From JBJXGE01 sp046154185 (GTDB lineage: Bacteria; Planctomycetota; UBA8108; UBA1146; JAJFFE01), in the NCBI GenBank assembly GCA_046154185.1, contig JBJXGE010000004.1:1-64000 (forward strand): DNA of 64,000 nucleotides. The letters are read 5' to 3'. The translations under genes were made by a program, and so were the position numbers. Shown here piece by piece: positions 1 to 9,482 of the stretch. Below the pieces are notes generated by a model. That model ran no database searches. It was not told where the DNA came from and was given only the letters and a program-made list of their open reading frames with translations. Each line of letters starts with the position of its first letter. Within the stretch, counting starts at the first letter, position 1.

Positions 1-2
1 AT

Positions 3-317
3 CGACTGCCCGTGATTGTGACGATGGATTGCTTGAACGCTTTCTTTCACCACCCCGACTCGCCTTCACTCGGTGAGGCGCTGGTGTTGTCCCCGGCCGG
101 CGGCGCGATCGCTTTCTGGGGCCCCTCCTCCGTGACGAGCCATTTGCGTCAACAAGAACTCGCCGATCACTTCTACCGATCGCTGCAGGATCCGGCGATC
201 GCGACCCTCGGCGCCGCGGTGCGTGCCGCGCTGCGCGCGGCGGCGCGCGATCCCGCCAATCGTGACGTTGTAAAAACCTGGGTCTTGCTCGGAGATCCCG
301 ATCTCTCGCTCCCGTGA
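3..317 (+). CDS. Peptidase family C25 (gingipain-like) protein, C-terminal fragment cut by window edge
   Basis: The reading frame is open from the first bases of the window, so only the last ~105 residues of a larger gene are present. The fragment begins LPVIVTMDCLNAFFHHP, continues through SLGEALVLSPAGGAIAFWG and ends KTWVLLGDPDLSLP. This order (xxMDCLNxxF, EALxxxxxGGAIAFWxxSS, WVLLGDPxxxL) matches the end of the caspase-like catalytic domain of C25 peptidases in secreted planctomycete and Bacteroidetes proteins. The Cys in MDCLN sits where the family has its catalytic Cys region. No C-terminal sorting or dockerin tail follows. The TGA stop at 315-317 is followed by ~270 bp with no gene. The GTG at position 12 is internal and not the true start. 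Confidence 0.6.
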   Translation, partial: RLPVIVTMDCLNAFFHHPDSPSLGEALVLSPAGGAIAFWGPSSVTSHLRQQELADHFYRSLQDPAIATLGAAVRAALRAAARDPANRDVVKTWVLLGDPDLSLP

Positions 318-590
318 TGGCCGATATCCGCTGCGACCGTGCGCCAAATGTATTGCGCATAGGAGATTGTCGAAGCCCGGCGCGGCGTCGCCGGTAGGCA
401 ATCTCGACGAAACCAGAATCGCTGTTAAGGTCTGGGACATCGGAGTTCGCACGAACACGCGCGCGTACTCGTGGCGCGGACCCTCAAGTTCGACACAAGG
501 GAAAAGTGAAAAGTGATGTGTTCGCTACGCTTCGCACCGTGCCGCGGGGCGCAGTAAGAAAAAAGACCATGGCAGCACTGATCGGCGCCC

Positions 591-2009
591 ATGTCACGTG
601 AGACTCCGCTGCCTCTCGATCTCGGCGCCGATCAGTTCACGGCGCTACTAGACGAACTCACGCCACGACTCGCGCACTTCATCGCGTCGCTTGCGAGTCA
701 ACCTGCGTACGGGACCGCGCCGACCAGTCTCGACTCTTGGCGCCACGAGCCGCCGCCGATGCACGGTACCGGCTTCCGCGAGATTTGCGATCGGTTGCTG
801 CGCGACGTCGTTCCGCATTCGTTCAATACCGCGGCGCCCGGATATCTCGCGTATGTGCCGGGCGGCGGGCTCCTCGCCGCGGGTCTCGCCGATCTCATTG
901 CGTGTGTGGTGAATCGTTACGTCGGCGTGTACGCGGCGGCGCCGGCGGCGGTCGAGCTCGAGATGCAAGCGCTGCGATGGCTCGCCGAATTGCTCGGACT
1001 TCCGGCGACAACGGGCGGAGTCACGACGACGGGCGGCTCGATGTCCGCGTGGCTCGCTGCGGTCGCGGCGCGTGAGCGCTGCGTCCCGAACGCGATCGAG
1101 CGCGCCACTGCGTATGTTTCGGGTGAAGCGCATCACTCGGTCGAGCGCGCGCTGCGACTCGCGGGCGTCAAGAGCGCGCACGTGCGCAGAGTATCGGTCG
1201 ACGCATCGTGTCGCCTGCGAGTCGACGTGCTGGAGCAGCTCGTGAGCGAAGATCGCGCGCGGGGACTTGCGCCGTTTTTTGTGTGCGGGACCGCGGGCAC
1301 TGTGAACTCGGGCGCGATCGATCCGCTGCCGGAGCTCGCCGCGTTCGCGCGCCGCGAACAACTTTGGTTTCACGTCGATGGCGCGTATGGCGGCGTTTTC
1401 GCGATGCTGCCCGAGCTGCGCGCCCGCCTGCAAGGCTTCGAGCTCGGCGACTCGATCGTCGTCGATCCGCACAAAGGGCTCTTTCTGCCGTACGGCACCG
1501 GCGTCTTATTCGTGCGCAATCTCGACGACTTGCAGCGCGCGTTTGCGAGCCACGCGGCCTACCTGCCGCCCCGACCTGAGGATGACCGACAAATCAACTA
1601 TTGTGATCACACGCCAGAGCTGTCGCGGGACTGGCGCGGTCTGCGAATCTGGTTGCCGCTCGCGCTCCACGGCGCGGAAGCGTTTCGCGCCGCGCTGCGC
1701 GAGAAGTGCTCGCTCGCTCGCGAGCTCTGCGATTTTGTCGCCCGCGAACCGGGAGTCGAAATAGTCGCGCCGCCCGAGCTATCACTCTTTGCATTCCGGC
1801 GGCGATTTGTCGGCTTGGCACGCGCGGACGAGAACGCACGAAACCGAGACTTGCTCGCGCGCATCAATGCGTCGCAGCGCGTCATGTTGACCGGGACGGA
1901 AATCGGCAGTGTTTTTTATCTGCGGGCTTGCGTGCTCCACTTGCGGACCCACGCCGATCGCATCGGTGAAGTGAAGGAAATCCTCGGGCGCGAATTCGCA
2001 CGCGCTTGA
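591..2009 (+). CDS. PLP-dependent group II amino acid decarboxylase (aromatic-L-amino-acid/glutamate decarboxylase family)
   Basis: 472 aa, the usual length for this family. Fold-type I PLP signatures are complete: a TTGGSMSAWLAA segment near residue 145-160 for phosphate binding, SGEAHHSV with the His that stacks on PLP, HVDGAYGG with the Asp that contacts the pyridine nitrogen, and VDPHKG with the Schiff-base Lys at about residue 295. The N-terminal part (APGYLAYVPGGG) is the typical substrate-side region. It should decarboxylate an aromatic or acidic L-amino acid to the amine in the cytosol. The exact substrate cannot be read from sequence. The ATG at 591 is used; the ATG at 569 is out of frame. 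It stands alone, with ~270 bp of gene-free sequence upstream. Confidence 0.85.
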   Translation: MSRETPLPLDLGADQFTALLDELTPRLAHFIASLASQPAYGTAPTSLDSWRHEPPPMHGTGFREICDRLLRDVVPHSFNTAAPGYLAYVPGGGLLAAGLADLIACVVNRYVGVYAAAPAAVELEMQALRWLAELLGLPATTGGVTTTGGSMSAWLAAVAARERCVPNAIERATAYVSGEAHHSVERALRLAGVKSAHVRRVSVDASCRLRVDVLEQLVSEDRARGLAPFFVCGTAGTVNSGAIDPLPELAAFARREQLWFHVDGAYGGVFAMLPELRARLQGFELGDSIVVDPHKGLFLPYGTGVLFVRNLDDLQRAFASHAAYLPPRPEDDRQINYCDHTPELSRDWRGLRIWLPLALHGAEAFRAALREKCSLARELCDFVAREPGVEIVAPPELSLFAFRRRFVGLARADENARNRDLLARINASQRVMLTGTEIGSVFYLRACVLHLRTHADRIGEVKEILGREFARA

Positions 2010-2014
2010 AGATG

Positions 2015-2051
2015 AAAAACAGCAGCTCGGGCGAAGCCCGAGCCGCTGCTG
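2015..2051 (-). terminator. Intrinsic terminator for the minus-strand beta-helix gene
   Basis: CAGCAGCTCGGGC at 2020-2032 pairs, across a GAA loop, with GCCCGAGCCGCTGCTG at 2036-2051 (3-nt bulge). The run AAAAA at 2015-2019 becomes a U-tract on the minus strand. It lies just beyond the stop of the gene ending at 2084, so it fits termination of that transcript. The plus strand has no U-tract here. Confidence 0.7.
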
Positions 2052-2083
2052 CTACGAACTGAACGGCACCTCACCAACGCGAA

Positions 2084-3604
2084 CTAGTTGTTCAAGTAAC
2101 TAATCCAGCTCGAGGCGGTCCACGCCGTGCCGGTCGGCGCGACGGCGCCGACGTAGTTCACGTCGGTGAAGAACGGATCCGCCGGGATGAACGGCAGGAT
2201 CTGGCCGGCGGCCGTACGGAAGTCCGGCGAGGTCAGGTTGTACGGATCGACGGTCGGGGACGCGCCCGGGAACGCGTTGTTCCCGTTGAGCGTGTTCACG
2301 AAGTCGACCGACGTGTAGGCGAGCGCGACTTCCGAGTCGCCGGTCTCGGCGTTCTCGGTGTTGTCGAAAAACGTCGTGTAGTCGAGGACCAACTCGCCGT
2401 TGGCGGGCGAGTGCGCGGTCGTGGCGGCGTCATCGATGTCGACACCGGCGTTGCCCCAATTTTGCACGATCGCATTAAAGACGATGCCGCCGACGCCACG
2501 ACGGAACACCACGCCGAAGCGCGATGCCGTGTCGGTGCCGATGAGCGTCACGTTCGAAATCGTCGGCAGCGTCAAGGGCAGCGCCGTGAAATCGAACTCG
2601 TTGTTATCGCACTCGAATCCATCGTTGCCGCCATCGCGCTTCTGGGTGACCCAGAACTGACCGCGACCGATCCAGCCCTGCGAGTAGTCGAAGTCGTCGT
2701 CGCCGATGCCGATCGCGATGCCGAATTTCAGATCGGCGGCGCCACCAAACCACTCGAAACCATCGTCGAAGTTCTGCTTCACCGCGATGTGGTGGAGCGT
2801 CGTCCCGCGGCCGACACCGAACATCGAAAGCGCGTTGATCTCGTTGTCGACCGAAATCTCGGTGCCGCCGTACTCGATGCGGCAATACGTCATGGTGCCG
2901 CTCGAGTCGTCGTTGTCGGGAGTCGCGCCGCCGCCCCAAGACGCGGTAATGCCCTCGGTCGGCGACACGCCGCCCGGGTTGTTGTTCTGGCCCATGCCGA
3001 GGAGCAGCACGCCGCCCCAGTCGCTGCGCAAACGCGAACCGACCGGCTGATCGCTCGTGAAGACGATCGGCGCGACTTCGGTGCCCGCTGCGTTGATTTG
3101 CGCGCCGGCCTCGATAACGAGGAAGCCGTTGGTGGCGCTGTCGCCGAGGAGCGTCGTGCCAGGCTGAATCGTCAGCGTCGCGGGCGCCTTCACGAACGTA
3201 CCGGACACGAGGCGGTAAGTGTTCGTGTTGCTCAGCATCATGTCGCTGACGATGTCACCGGTGAGGTCGACGATCGTGCCTTTGCAAGTGAGCGAGTCCG
3301 CGGTCGGGTCGGCTTCCCAAGTCGGGAACGGCGCGGCCGGCGCCGGGCCACCCGAGAATAAGAAGCTCAACAGCGAGACGGCGTCGGCGATGTTGATCGC
3401 GCCGTCGTCGTTGACGTCCGCCGCATCGGCACAGGTCGGCGTCGCTCCGCCCGAGAACAAGAAGCTGAGCGTTGCAACGGCGTCACCGATGTTGATGGCG
3501 CTGTCGCCGTTGGTGTCGCCGCGCAGGAAGTGAGACTGCGCCGACGCGGTGCTCGACGCGGCGAGCGCGCAAATCAGCGCGGCTCCGAGAAGACTCTTTC
3601 GCAT
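2084..3604 (-). CDS. Secreted dockerin plus right-handed beta-helix protein
   Basis: 506 aa from ATG 3604, chosen because it opens a clean signal peptide (MRKSLLGAALICALAASS, cleavage near ASAQ) with AAAGGATC upstream. A longer in-frame extension upstream looks non-coding. After the signal come two dockerin-like Ca-binding repeats (DTNGDSAINIGDAV and DVNDDGAINIADAV, each followed by LSFLFSGG) at mature residues ~1-75, so the dockerin is N-terminal. The rest (APATLTIQPGTTLLGD, DWGGVLLLGMGQ, RIEYGGTEIS, NFDDGFEWFGG, IGDDDFDYSQGW) is a repetitive beta-helix of the type often annotated only as hypothetical or lipoprotein. No catalytic motif was recognised. It is divergent from a TonB-dependent receptor gene, with a 466-bp shared intergenic region. 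It may be a surface or binding protein working with that receptor; this is inference. Confidence 0.75.
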   Translation of the reverse strand: MRKSLLGAALICALAASSTASAQSHFLRGDTNGDSAINIGDAVATLSFLFSGGATPTCADAADVNDDGAINIADAVSLLSFLFSGGPAPAAPFPTWEADPTADSLTCKGTIVDLTGDIVSDMMLSNTNTYRLVSGTFVKAPATLTIQPGTTLLGDSATNGFLVIEAGAQINAAGTEVAPIVFTSDQPVGSRLRSDWGGVLLLGMGQNNNPGGVSPTEGITASWGGGATPDNDDSSGTMTYCRIEYGGTEISVDNEINALSMFGVGRGTTLHHIAVKQNFDDGFEWFGGAADLKFGIAIGIGDDDFDYSQGWIGRGQFWVTQKRDGGNDGFECDNNEFDFTALPLTLPTISNVTLIGTDTASRFGVVFRRGVGGIVFNAIVQNWGNAGVDIDDAATTAHSPANGELVLDYTTFFDNTENAETGDSEVALAYTSVDFVNTLNGNNAFPGASPTVDPYNLTSPDFRTAAGQILPFIPADPFFTDVNYVGAVAPTGTAWTASSWISYLNN

Positions 3605-4070
3605 TGTCTGAGATCCTTTCGATCCAGAAATGAGACTAAGACCAAGAAAACGTGTTCTGAGATTGCCCAAAGATCCGAATTGGCCGCGCGCAATGGCATG
3701 AGCGCCGCAAGCCTTTCCACGGAGATCGTTCACGCACGCCAACAGTTCAACTGCTGGGCCACCGCACCTCGCTTTCCTCTCCTCGGTAAATGCGTGTGTC
3801 TGGTTCTGACTCTTTTGGGCGGTAGCATGCGCGCCGATCTTTAAGCGCGTCTTAAGACCATATGAGAATCTCGAGAGTGTGTCCGCGATGCGCGGCGCGC
3901 TAAAACCAGAACCAGCCGTACGCCTTCACACTATTTATAAATTTCACTCACGCGCTCTTCACGATCGTGTCCGACCATGCGTCCCGTTCTCGAAGTCCGC
4001 TCCTGAGGCGCTCGCCATTCTCCGGCGCCCCGAGCTGGCGCGAGCGGAGTCTTGACGGAGACGAGAGTGC
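3605..4070. other. 466-bp divergent intergenic region between beta-helix gene and TonB receptor gene
   Basis: No convincing ORF. It should carry the promoters for both divergent genes. The most AT-rich stretch is ACTATTTATAAATTTCAC near 3927-3945, a plausible core promoter area, but a matching -35 box is not clear on either strand. No riboswitch fold was recognised. Confidence 0.4.
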
Positions 4071-6992
4071 ATGGCTCGGGAGCGGATCGTCGAGCGTCGC
4101 GTCGTGATCGCGGCCTTGGCAGGATTGTTTATGGTGACCAGTGTCTTTCCACAGGGCGCTTCGCCGACGTCGCCGACCACCGTCCGCCGTCCGGGTGCGG
4201 TACGTGGGACGGTGTTGAGTTCCGAGGGTGCGCCCATCGGCGCCGCGATTGTGTCGGTGCGCGGAGTCGTTGGGCTTAGCGTCGTTGCGGATCCAGATGG
4301 AAGCTTCACGCTGGCCTCAGTACCGGCGGGTCGCCAAGACATCGAGGCAAGGGCGAATGGGTACTTCTCCGATCGCGTCAGCGTGGAAGTGCTGTCGGAT
4401 CAGCTCGCGAGCGTGGAGCTCGCGCTCACTGCGATCGGCGATGTGCCGACAGTCAACATCGTAGGCGTGCTGAAAGCCAATACCGAGGGCGCAAAACTGA
4501 CGGATCGACGAGATAGTGCGATCGTGAGCGACAGCATCGGCGGCGAATTGATGAGCAAGGGCAACGTCGGGAATGCCGCGGAAGCCGTCACGAAATTGCC
4601 GGCGGTGACGGTCGTGAGTGGCAAAGTGTACGTGCGCGGTTTGGGCGAACGTTATAGCCAGACGCTCTACAACAACTCGAGCTTGCCTTCGCCGGAACCC
4701 GATCGCAAGGCAGTGCCGCTCGACTTATTTCCAGCGGGTTCCATCGAGAGCATCGAGATCGTGAAGGCTTACTCGCCGGATCTGCCCGGTGAGTTCGCGG
4801 GCGGTAGCGTCCAGATTCGCTCGATCGATATTCCGAAAGAAGGATTTCTCAAACTGAATTTCGGCATGAAGTACAACGATGGCGTGACCTTCAATCGCAT
4901 CACGCGCAGCGAGGGCGGGCGTGCGGATGCATTCACATACGATGACGGCACGCGGGAGCTGCCGAGCCAAGTGCCGTCGACGCGCGTCTCGTCGGCGATT
5001 GCCGACGCCGACTTGCAGACCATCGGTCGCGGCTTCGATCCGGAACTTTGGAATACTTACGAAACCACTCCGTTTCCCGACTCGAAGCTTGGCGCCAGTT
5101 TTGGCGACAGCTATGACCTCGGACCTTGGGGAAGAGTCGGCTACGTCGGCGCGCTCAATTGGGCTAACAAGTACGACCGCAACGAGGAAGACTTGTCTGT
5201 GCTGCTCATTGCTGGCGGCGTGCCGCTCGTGTTCAACGCCTATGAGCTCGATACGTCGGAGTTCGAGGCCGAGTTGGCCGGACTCTTCAATGTTTCGTAT
5301 GAGCTCAACCCGGCGCAGAAGATAGGAGTACGCAACTTCGCGACGCGCACCAGCACGGACACCGTACGCTTCCAGGAGGGATTCGACGGGCAAGCCAACA
5401 CCGTGATCCGAACGATTCGGTTGCGCCATGTCGAGCGCTTGTTGACGAACACTCAGATCTACGGCGAGCACTTATTGGCCGGAGACACGTTTCTCAATTG
5501 GCGGTACGGAATCTCGTTCTCGGAACGCGATGAGCCCGACAACAAACAAGTGCGCTACGACTTCAACGACACAGCGCAGCAATTTGAATATCGCAACGTC
5601 TCCGGCAGTGGTACGCACGAGTTTTACTTTCTGGACGAAGACGTCACCGACTTCGGCGTCGACTACGCGCTGCCGTTCAATCCCTTTGCGGTGGACGACG
5701 GCGCGCCGGAGGACGACGAGACGCAACTCGAGCCGACGCAGAAGCTCAAATTCGGCATGCAACAAGTCGAACGAAAGCGCGATTTCAATTCGCGGCGGTT
5801 TCGCTTCTCGCCCGCACTGAACCCAACTTCCGACTCCGGTGAACCGATCGACCTGACCGGTGATCCAGACTATTTGTTTCAGACGAGCCATATCGGGCCG
5901 TCCGGATTCAGCGTCGACGAGACGACGCTGCCAACCGACAACTACAGCGCCAAGCAACAGCTCGATTCGGTGTACGCGCTCGCGGACTTTCGCTTGAGTC
6001 CCGCTTGGCGCATCCAATTTGGCACGCGCGTGGAGCGCTCGGTGCAGGAAGTCACGACGTTTGAACTGTTCGGCACGCCGCCAGCGCTGGTCGAAGCCGA
6101 GCTCGACGACACGGACTGGATGCCGGCCGCGAATCTCAGCTACGAGTTCGTCGAGAACATGCTGCTGCGGTTTTCCGTCAGTCAGACCGTCTCACGCCCC
6201 GAGTTTCGGGAGCTGGCCGCCTTTCAATACACCGACTTGCAGGGTGGTTATTCCGCGATCGGTAACCCCAACCTGACTCGTGCGCTTCTCCAAAACTACG
6301 ACCTTCGGTGGGAGTGGTTCCCGGCGCTCGAGGAAGTCATTTCGGCTGGTGTCTTCTACAAAGAGTTCACCGATCCCATCGAGTCGTTCATCAACACGAG
6401 CGGCTCGAACTTGATCACGTCGTGGGAGAACGCCAAGGGCGCGGAGCTGATGGGCGTCGAAGTGGAGCTGCGGAAGAGCCTCAAATTTGTCGCCGGGCCG
6501 CTCCAGCCGTTGTCCATCAATCTCAACTACGCCTACATCGATTCGGAAGTGCGCATCAACGAGTCGGCGACCGCCGTGCAGACAAATTCGAGTCGACCGC
6601 TGCAAGGTCAGCCGGAATACACGTTCAACGCTGGGATCATCTACGACCTCGATTTGACGCGGCCCGCAGTCGTGCCGGGTTTAAGCGCCGCCGACGCGAC
6701 GGCCGGCGCCGCGAATCCGCCGCCGCCGACGTCGCTCTCGATCGGCGTTTTCGCGAGCACTTTCGGCGAGCGGGTGAGCGCGGTCGGTTCGTTCGGAGTG
6801 CCGGATGAGATCGAGCAGCCGCGCTGGAATCTCGACATTGTCGTGGGCTACAAGCTCGAGAGCGGCGCGACGATCAAAATCGCCGCTGAAAATCTCATAG
6901 ATGAGAAATTCGAGTTCAAGCAAGGCAGTTTGACGACGCGCGATTACCGCCAAGGCTGGGCGGTCGGGTTGTCGTACTCGATCGAGTTCTAG
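4071..6992 (+). CDS. TonB-dependent outer membrane receptor with N-terminal carboxypeptidase-regulatory-like domain
   Basis: 973 aa. There is a signal peptide (VIAALAGLFMVTSVFPQG), then a CarboxypepD_reg-like beta-sandwich at ~42-115 (GAVRGTVLSSEGAPIGAAIV). A TonB plug at ~130-245 contains VRGLGERYSQTLYNN, SPEPDRKAVPLDLFPAG and YSPDLPGEFAGGSVQIRS. A long beta-barrel follows and ends in an aromatic C-terminus (GWAVGLSYSIEF), as expected for BAM insertion. The plug type (RGLGERYS...PDRKAVPLDLFP) is that of large Oar-like receptors rather than classical siderophore receptors, so the substrate is unknown. The next gene begins 14 bp downstream, followed by tonB, DUF3450, an ExbB-like gene and a TPR gene, all on the same strand. 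This suggests one energised system. Confidence 0.92.
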   Translation: MARERIVERRVVIAALAGLFMVTSVFPQGASPTSPTTVRRPGAVRGTVLSSEGAPIGAAIVSVRGVVGLSVVADPDGSFTLASVPAGRQDIEARANGYFSDRVSVEVLSDQLASVELALTAIGDVPTVNIVGVLKANTEGAKLTDRRDSAIVSDSIGGELMSKGNVGNAAEAVTKLPAVTVVSGKVYVRGLGERYSQTLYNNSSLPSPEPDRKAVPLDLFPAGSIESIEIVKAYSPDLPGEFAGGSVQIRSIDIPKEGFLKLNFGMKYNDGVTFNRITRSEGGRADAFTYDDGTRELPSQVPSTRVSSAIADADLQTIGRGFDPELWNTYETTPFPDSKLGASFGDSYDLGPWGRVGYVGALNWANKYDRNEEDLSVLLIAGGVPLVFNAYELDTSEFEAELAGLFNVSYELNPAQKIGVRNFATRTSTDTVRFQEGFDGQANTVIRTIRLRHVERLLTNTQIYGEHLLAGDTFLNWRYGISFSERDEPDNKQVRYDFNDTAQQFEYRNVSGSGTHEFYFLDEDVTDFGVDYALPFNPFAVDDGAPEDDETQLEPTQKLKFGMQQVERKRDFNSRRFRFSPALNPTSDSGEPIDLTGDPDYLFQTSHIGPSGFSVDETTLPTDNYSAKQQLDSVYALADFRLSPAWRIQFGTRVERSVQEVTTFELFGTPPALVEAELDDTDWMPAANLSYEFVENMLLRFSVSQTVSRPEFRELAAFQYTDLQGGYSAIGNPNLTRALLQNYDLRWEWFPALEEVISAGVFYKEFTDPIESFINTSGSNLITSWENAKGAELMGVEVELRKSLKFVAGPLQPLSINLNYAYIDSEVRINESATAVQTNSSRPLQGQPEYTFNAGIIYDLDLTRPAVVPGLSAADATAGAANPPPPTSLSIGVFASTFGERVSAVGSFGVPDEIEQPRWNLDIVVGYKLESGATIKIAAENLIDEKFEFKQGSLTTRDYRQGWAVGLSYSIEF

Positions 6993-7005
6993 CGAGGAAT
7001 TTGCG

Positions 7006-7593
7006 GTGACGAAGACGAAGCTGATCGGCGCATTTGGTGTGATTTGCCTGGGAATCGCGTTTGGCTGCCGATCGTCGAGTGTGCCATCGGGCGCGCCCGC
7101 AGCGACCGCCGCGGAAGTTCCGTCGGCGCTCGCGCCCGCGACAGCGCCGATCGCTGAGTCACCGGCGCATCCGACGACCGCAGAAGAACTCAGCCGAGTC
7201 GTGTTGAGTGCGCTCGAACGAGGCGACCGTGCGACACTCGAGCGTCTGCGTGTCACCGAGGCCGTGTATCGCACGGAACTCTGGCCCGAGTTCGAAGCGG
7301 AACTCGTGCGCAACACGGCGCCGGTGAGCTTCCACTGGCTGTTGCTCGACACCGAGTCGCGCTCCGGTCTGAGCGGCGCGCTCGGCGATTACATGGGCCA
7401 GCAACTCTCGCTCGTGGAAGTCGTGCCGGAACGTTTGGTCGAGTACAAGCGCTTTCGCTTGTGGAAGCGCGTGCAGCTCAAGGTGCGGACTAGCCGCGGC
7501 GCCGACGCGCCCGAGCGCGTCGAGCTCGTGCGGGTGTTTGGGTCGCTGATTGAGATCGATGGTCGCTTTTGGATTCTCTCGTACCCGAGTTGA
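7006..7593 (+). CDS. Predicted lipoprotein of unknown function in the TonB operon
   Basis: 195 aa from a GTG start preceded by GAGGAA. The N-terminus MTKTKLIGAFGVICLGIAFGC is a signal peptide ending at a Cys with a relaxed lipobox (AFGC), then a Ser/Pro/Ala linker to ~residue 50. The remaining ~140 residues form a compact domain (ELSRVVLSALERGDRATLERL; ELWPEFE; FHWLLLDTE; WKRVQLKVRTSRG; RVFGSLIEIDGRFWILSYPS). Its last part resembles the end of NTF2-like or SnoaL-like periplasmic domains. This is impression only. It lies between the receptor and tonB and is probably co-transcribed with them. Confidence 0.6.
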   Translation: MTKTKLIGAFGVICLGIAFGCRSSSVPSGAPAATAAEVPSALAPATAPIAESPAHPTTAEELSRVVLSALERGDRATLERLRVTEAVYRTELWPEFEAELVRNTAPVSFHWLLLDTESRSGLSGALGDYMGQQLSLVEVVPERLVEYKRFRLWKRVQLKVRTSRGADAPERVELVRVFGSLIEIDGRFWILSYPS

Positions 7594-7627
7594 CAGTCGC
7601 TGCAGTGCGTACGCAGTAAGGAAGCCC

Positions 7628-8497
7628 ATGAGTTTCGCAGCCAGATTGAAAAGTGCGATGGCTCGATCCGAGTGGATTGCCTCGGGTGCGTGGCGCGATT
7701 GGATCGTGGCGATCGCGACGCTGGTGGCGCTCGTCTTGTTGTGTCTCGCGCTTTTCGCCTACTACGAGCCGGTGATCAAGCCGGATGAAGAGCCGGCGGA
7801 CTTCAAATTCGAGATGAAGATGCATGCGCCGCCAGAGGTTGTTGCGCGACCGGCCCCGCCGAAAGAAACCCGCGTGTACGAAAGTGAGGCGCGCGGCGCT
7901 GCGCCACCACGGCGCGTCCGAACCGCGACGCAAACGAAGTCGCGTCCGACTCCAGTACCGCGCCGCGCCGCGCCTGAGCGTCGGCTCGCAGCGACGGTCG
8001 GAGTCGGCGGTGGTGGCGGCGGTGGCCCGATGCTCGCGTCGACGAGTGGCTTCGGCGGCCCGCGGCTCGAGATGGACGCCGCCGACGAGCTGGGATGGAT
8101 GGCCGACGAGGTGGCGCAGATCGGGGATTATCAGCGTGAGCGCGAGCAGATTCGAAACCGCGCGACCCGGGGACGGGGTCGCGATGGCGATGGCGACGGC
8201 GGGCGGGTCGGCGGCGCCTCGATGTCCGCCCGCGCCATCTACACGCCCAAGCCGCGCTACCCGAAGAGCGCGCTCGACAGAAAAGTAGAGGGGTACGTGC
8301 GCGTGCGAGTGATGGTTTCGACCGAAGGTAAAGCCGAAGTCGTCGAGATCATCGACGCCGAACCCGAGAGCGTGTTTGAGGAGTCTGTGAAAAACGCACT
8401 CGCCGACACTCAGTTCACGCCGGCGATGAACTCCGATGGTCGGCCGATCGAAGACTGGGTCGAACTCAACTATGTCTTCAACTTGCGGGACGCGTGA
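7628..8497 (+). CDS. tonB: TonB-family energy transducer
   Basis: 289 aa from ATG 7628 (TAAGGA upstream). A cytoplasmic N-terminus is followed by one inner-membrane helix at ~28-48 (WIVAIATLVALVLLCLALFA). A Pro/Arg/Gly-rich periplasmic linker includes a poly-Gly run. A TonB C-terminal domain occupies ~205-285 (YTPKPRYPKSALDRKVEG, VRVMVSTEGKAEVVEIIDA, FTPAMNSDGRPI, VELNYVFNL). It would transfer proton-motive force to the receptor encoded two genes upstream. The linker has little of the usual Pro-Lys/Pro-Glu repeat. No ExbB or ExbD gene is in the window, so its motor must be encoded elsewhere or be the unusual downstream protein. Confidence 0.88.
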   Translation: MSFAARLKSAMARSEWIASGAWRDWIVAIATLVALVLLCLALFAYYEPVIKPDEEPADFKFEMKMHAPPEVVARPAPPKETRVYESEARGAAPPRRVRTATQTKSRPTPVPRRAAPERRLAATVGVGGGGGGGPMLASTSGFGGPRLEMDAADELGWMADEVAQIGDYQREREQIRNRATRGRGRDGDGDGGRVGGASMSARAIYTPKPRYPKSALDRKVEGYVRVRVMVSTEGKAEVVEIIDAEPESVFEESVKNALADTQFTPAMNSDGRPIEDWVELNYVFNLRDA

Positions 8498-8516
8498 CGA
8501 ATTGAAAGGAACCAGA

Positions 8517-9482
8517 ATGACTGTTGTTGAAATGGATCGTCCGCGAGCCGCAATAAGGCGTTCGCCGACGCGGAGGCGCGGATCGACGATCGCCGTCGTG
8601 CTGACGGCGTTTGCCGTTGGCCACGCGGCGACGCGTGCGGAGACCGCGGTGAACAATGGCGAGTCGCAACAGCCGCCCATCGACGTGCGCCCATCGATTC
8701 CAAGCGATGAGCCGAGTCAATTGGTCGAGTTGGGTCGCCTGCAGGAGCAACTGCGTCGGCTGATCAAAGAGGCGCAGGCGAGTCGCGAAGCGCAGAATCG
8801 CCGCATTGAGGACTTGCTCCACGAGCAGAAAGCGCTCGGCCGCGGACTGGCGGTGCTCGAGACGGAGGCGGCGCAGCGCGAGCAAGAGCTCGCGCGAAAG
8901 AAACAAGCGCACGCCGAGAAGGAGCAGAAGCTCAAGCAGTTCGAGCAGCGGGACGCCGAGTTGCGGCAGCAGTTGCTCGTTTACTTCGACATACTGGAGC
9001 CACATCTCGCACGCGGAATCCCCTGGCAGAAGGACGAGCGGATCGCTGTGCTGGCGGACGCACGCGCCGCGCTCTCCGGCCCGCGCGCCACTGCGAGTGA
9101 GGCGCTCGAGAGTGTCAGCCGCGTGCAACGAAAGGAAGAGGCGCTCGGAAAGTCGATCGAAGTGAAGACGGTGGAAGTGGAAAGCAACGGCCGACGCCTT
9201 GCCGTGCACGGTTACCACCTTGGGCTCGTGGCGACGCTCTATGTCAGCGAAGACGCGACGATCGTCGGCCGCTGCGCGCCGGGCCAGCAACTCATGGATG
9301 GCATTATGCGCGATCCGGTCGCAGTACAAGAGAATGCGGCCAGCTATACGCTTGGCGTCGACATTCTGAAGCGCCGGTTACCGCCGGTGCTCGTTGACTT
9401 GCTCGTGCCGCCGCTGGCAACCAGCGCGCGCTCTCTCTCCGAGCCGAAGGTCGGGGTTGACCAGAAAGATCGGAGCAAGTGA
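8517..9482 (+). CDS. DUF3450-like periplasmic coiled-coil protein of TonB systems
   Basis: 321 aa from ATG 8517 with GAAAGGA upstream. An N-terminal Arg-rich segment and hydrophobic stretch (STIAVVLTAFAVGHAATRA) act as signal or anchor. A long coiled coil at ~55-150 is rich in Glu, Gln, Arg and Lys heptads (LGRLQEQLRRLIKEAQA; EAAQREQELARKK). A globular part follows, with YFDILEPHLARGIPW, LAVHGYHLGLVATLYVSED and VDILKRRLPP. This layout and the position next to tonB match the DUF3450 proteins found in dedicated TonB gene clusters of Gammaproteobacteria, where they are thought to be periplasmic accessory parts. The stop overlaps the next start by 1 bp. Confidence 0.65.
   Translation: MTVVEMDRPRAAIRRSPTRRRGSTIAVVLTAFAVGHAATRAETAVNNGESQQPPIDVRPSIPSDEPSQLVELGRLQEQLRRLIKEAQASREAQNRRIEDLLHEQKALGRGLAVLETEAAQREQELARKKQAHAEKEQKLKQFEQRDAELRQQLLVYFDILEPHLARGIPWQKDERIAVLADARAALSGPRATASEALESVSRVQRKEEALGKSIEVKTVEVESNGRRLAVHGYHLGLVATLYVSEDATIVGRCAPGQQLMDGIMRDPVAVQENAASYTLGVDILKRRLPPVLVDLLVPPLATSARSLSEPKVGVDQKDRSK

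Noticed and set aside
2411..3361. 316-aa plus-strand open frame within the beta-helix gene
   Set aside because: Antisense shadow of a minus-strand gene with signal peptide, dockerin and beta-helix motifs.
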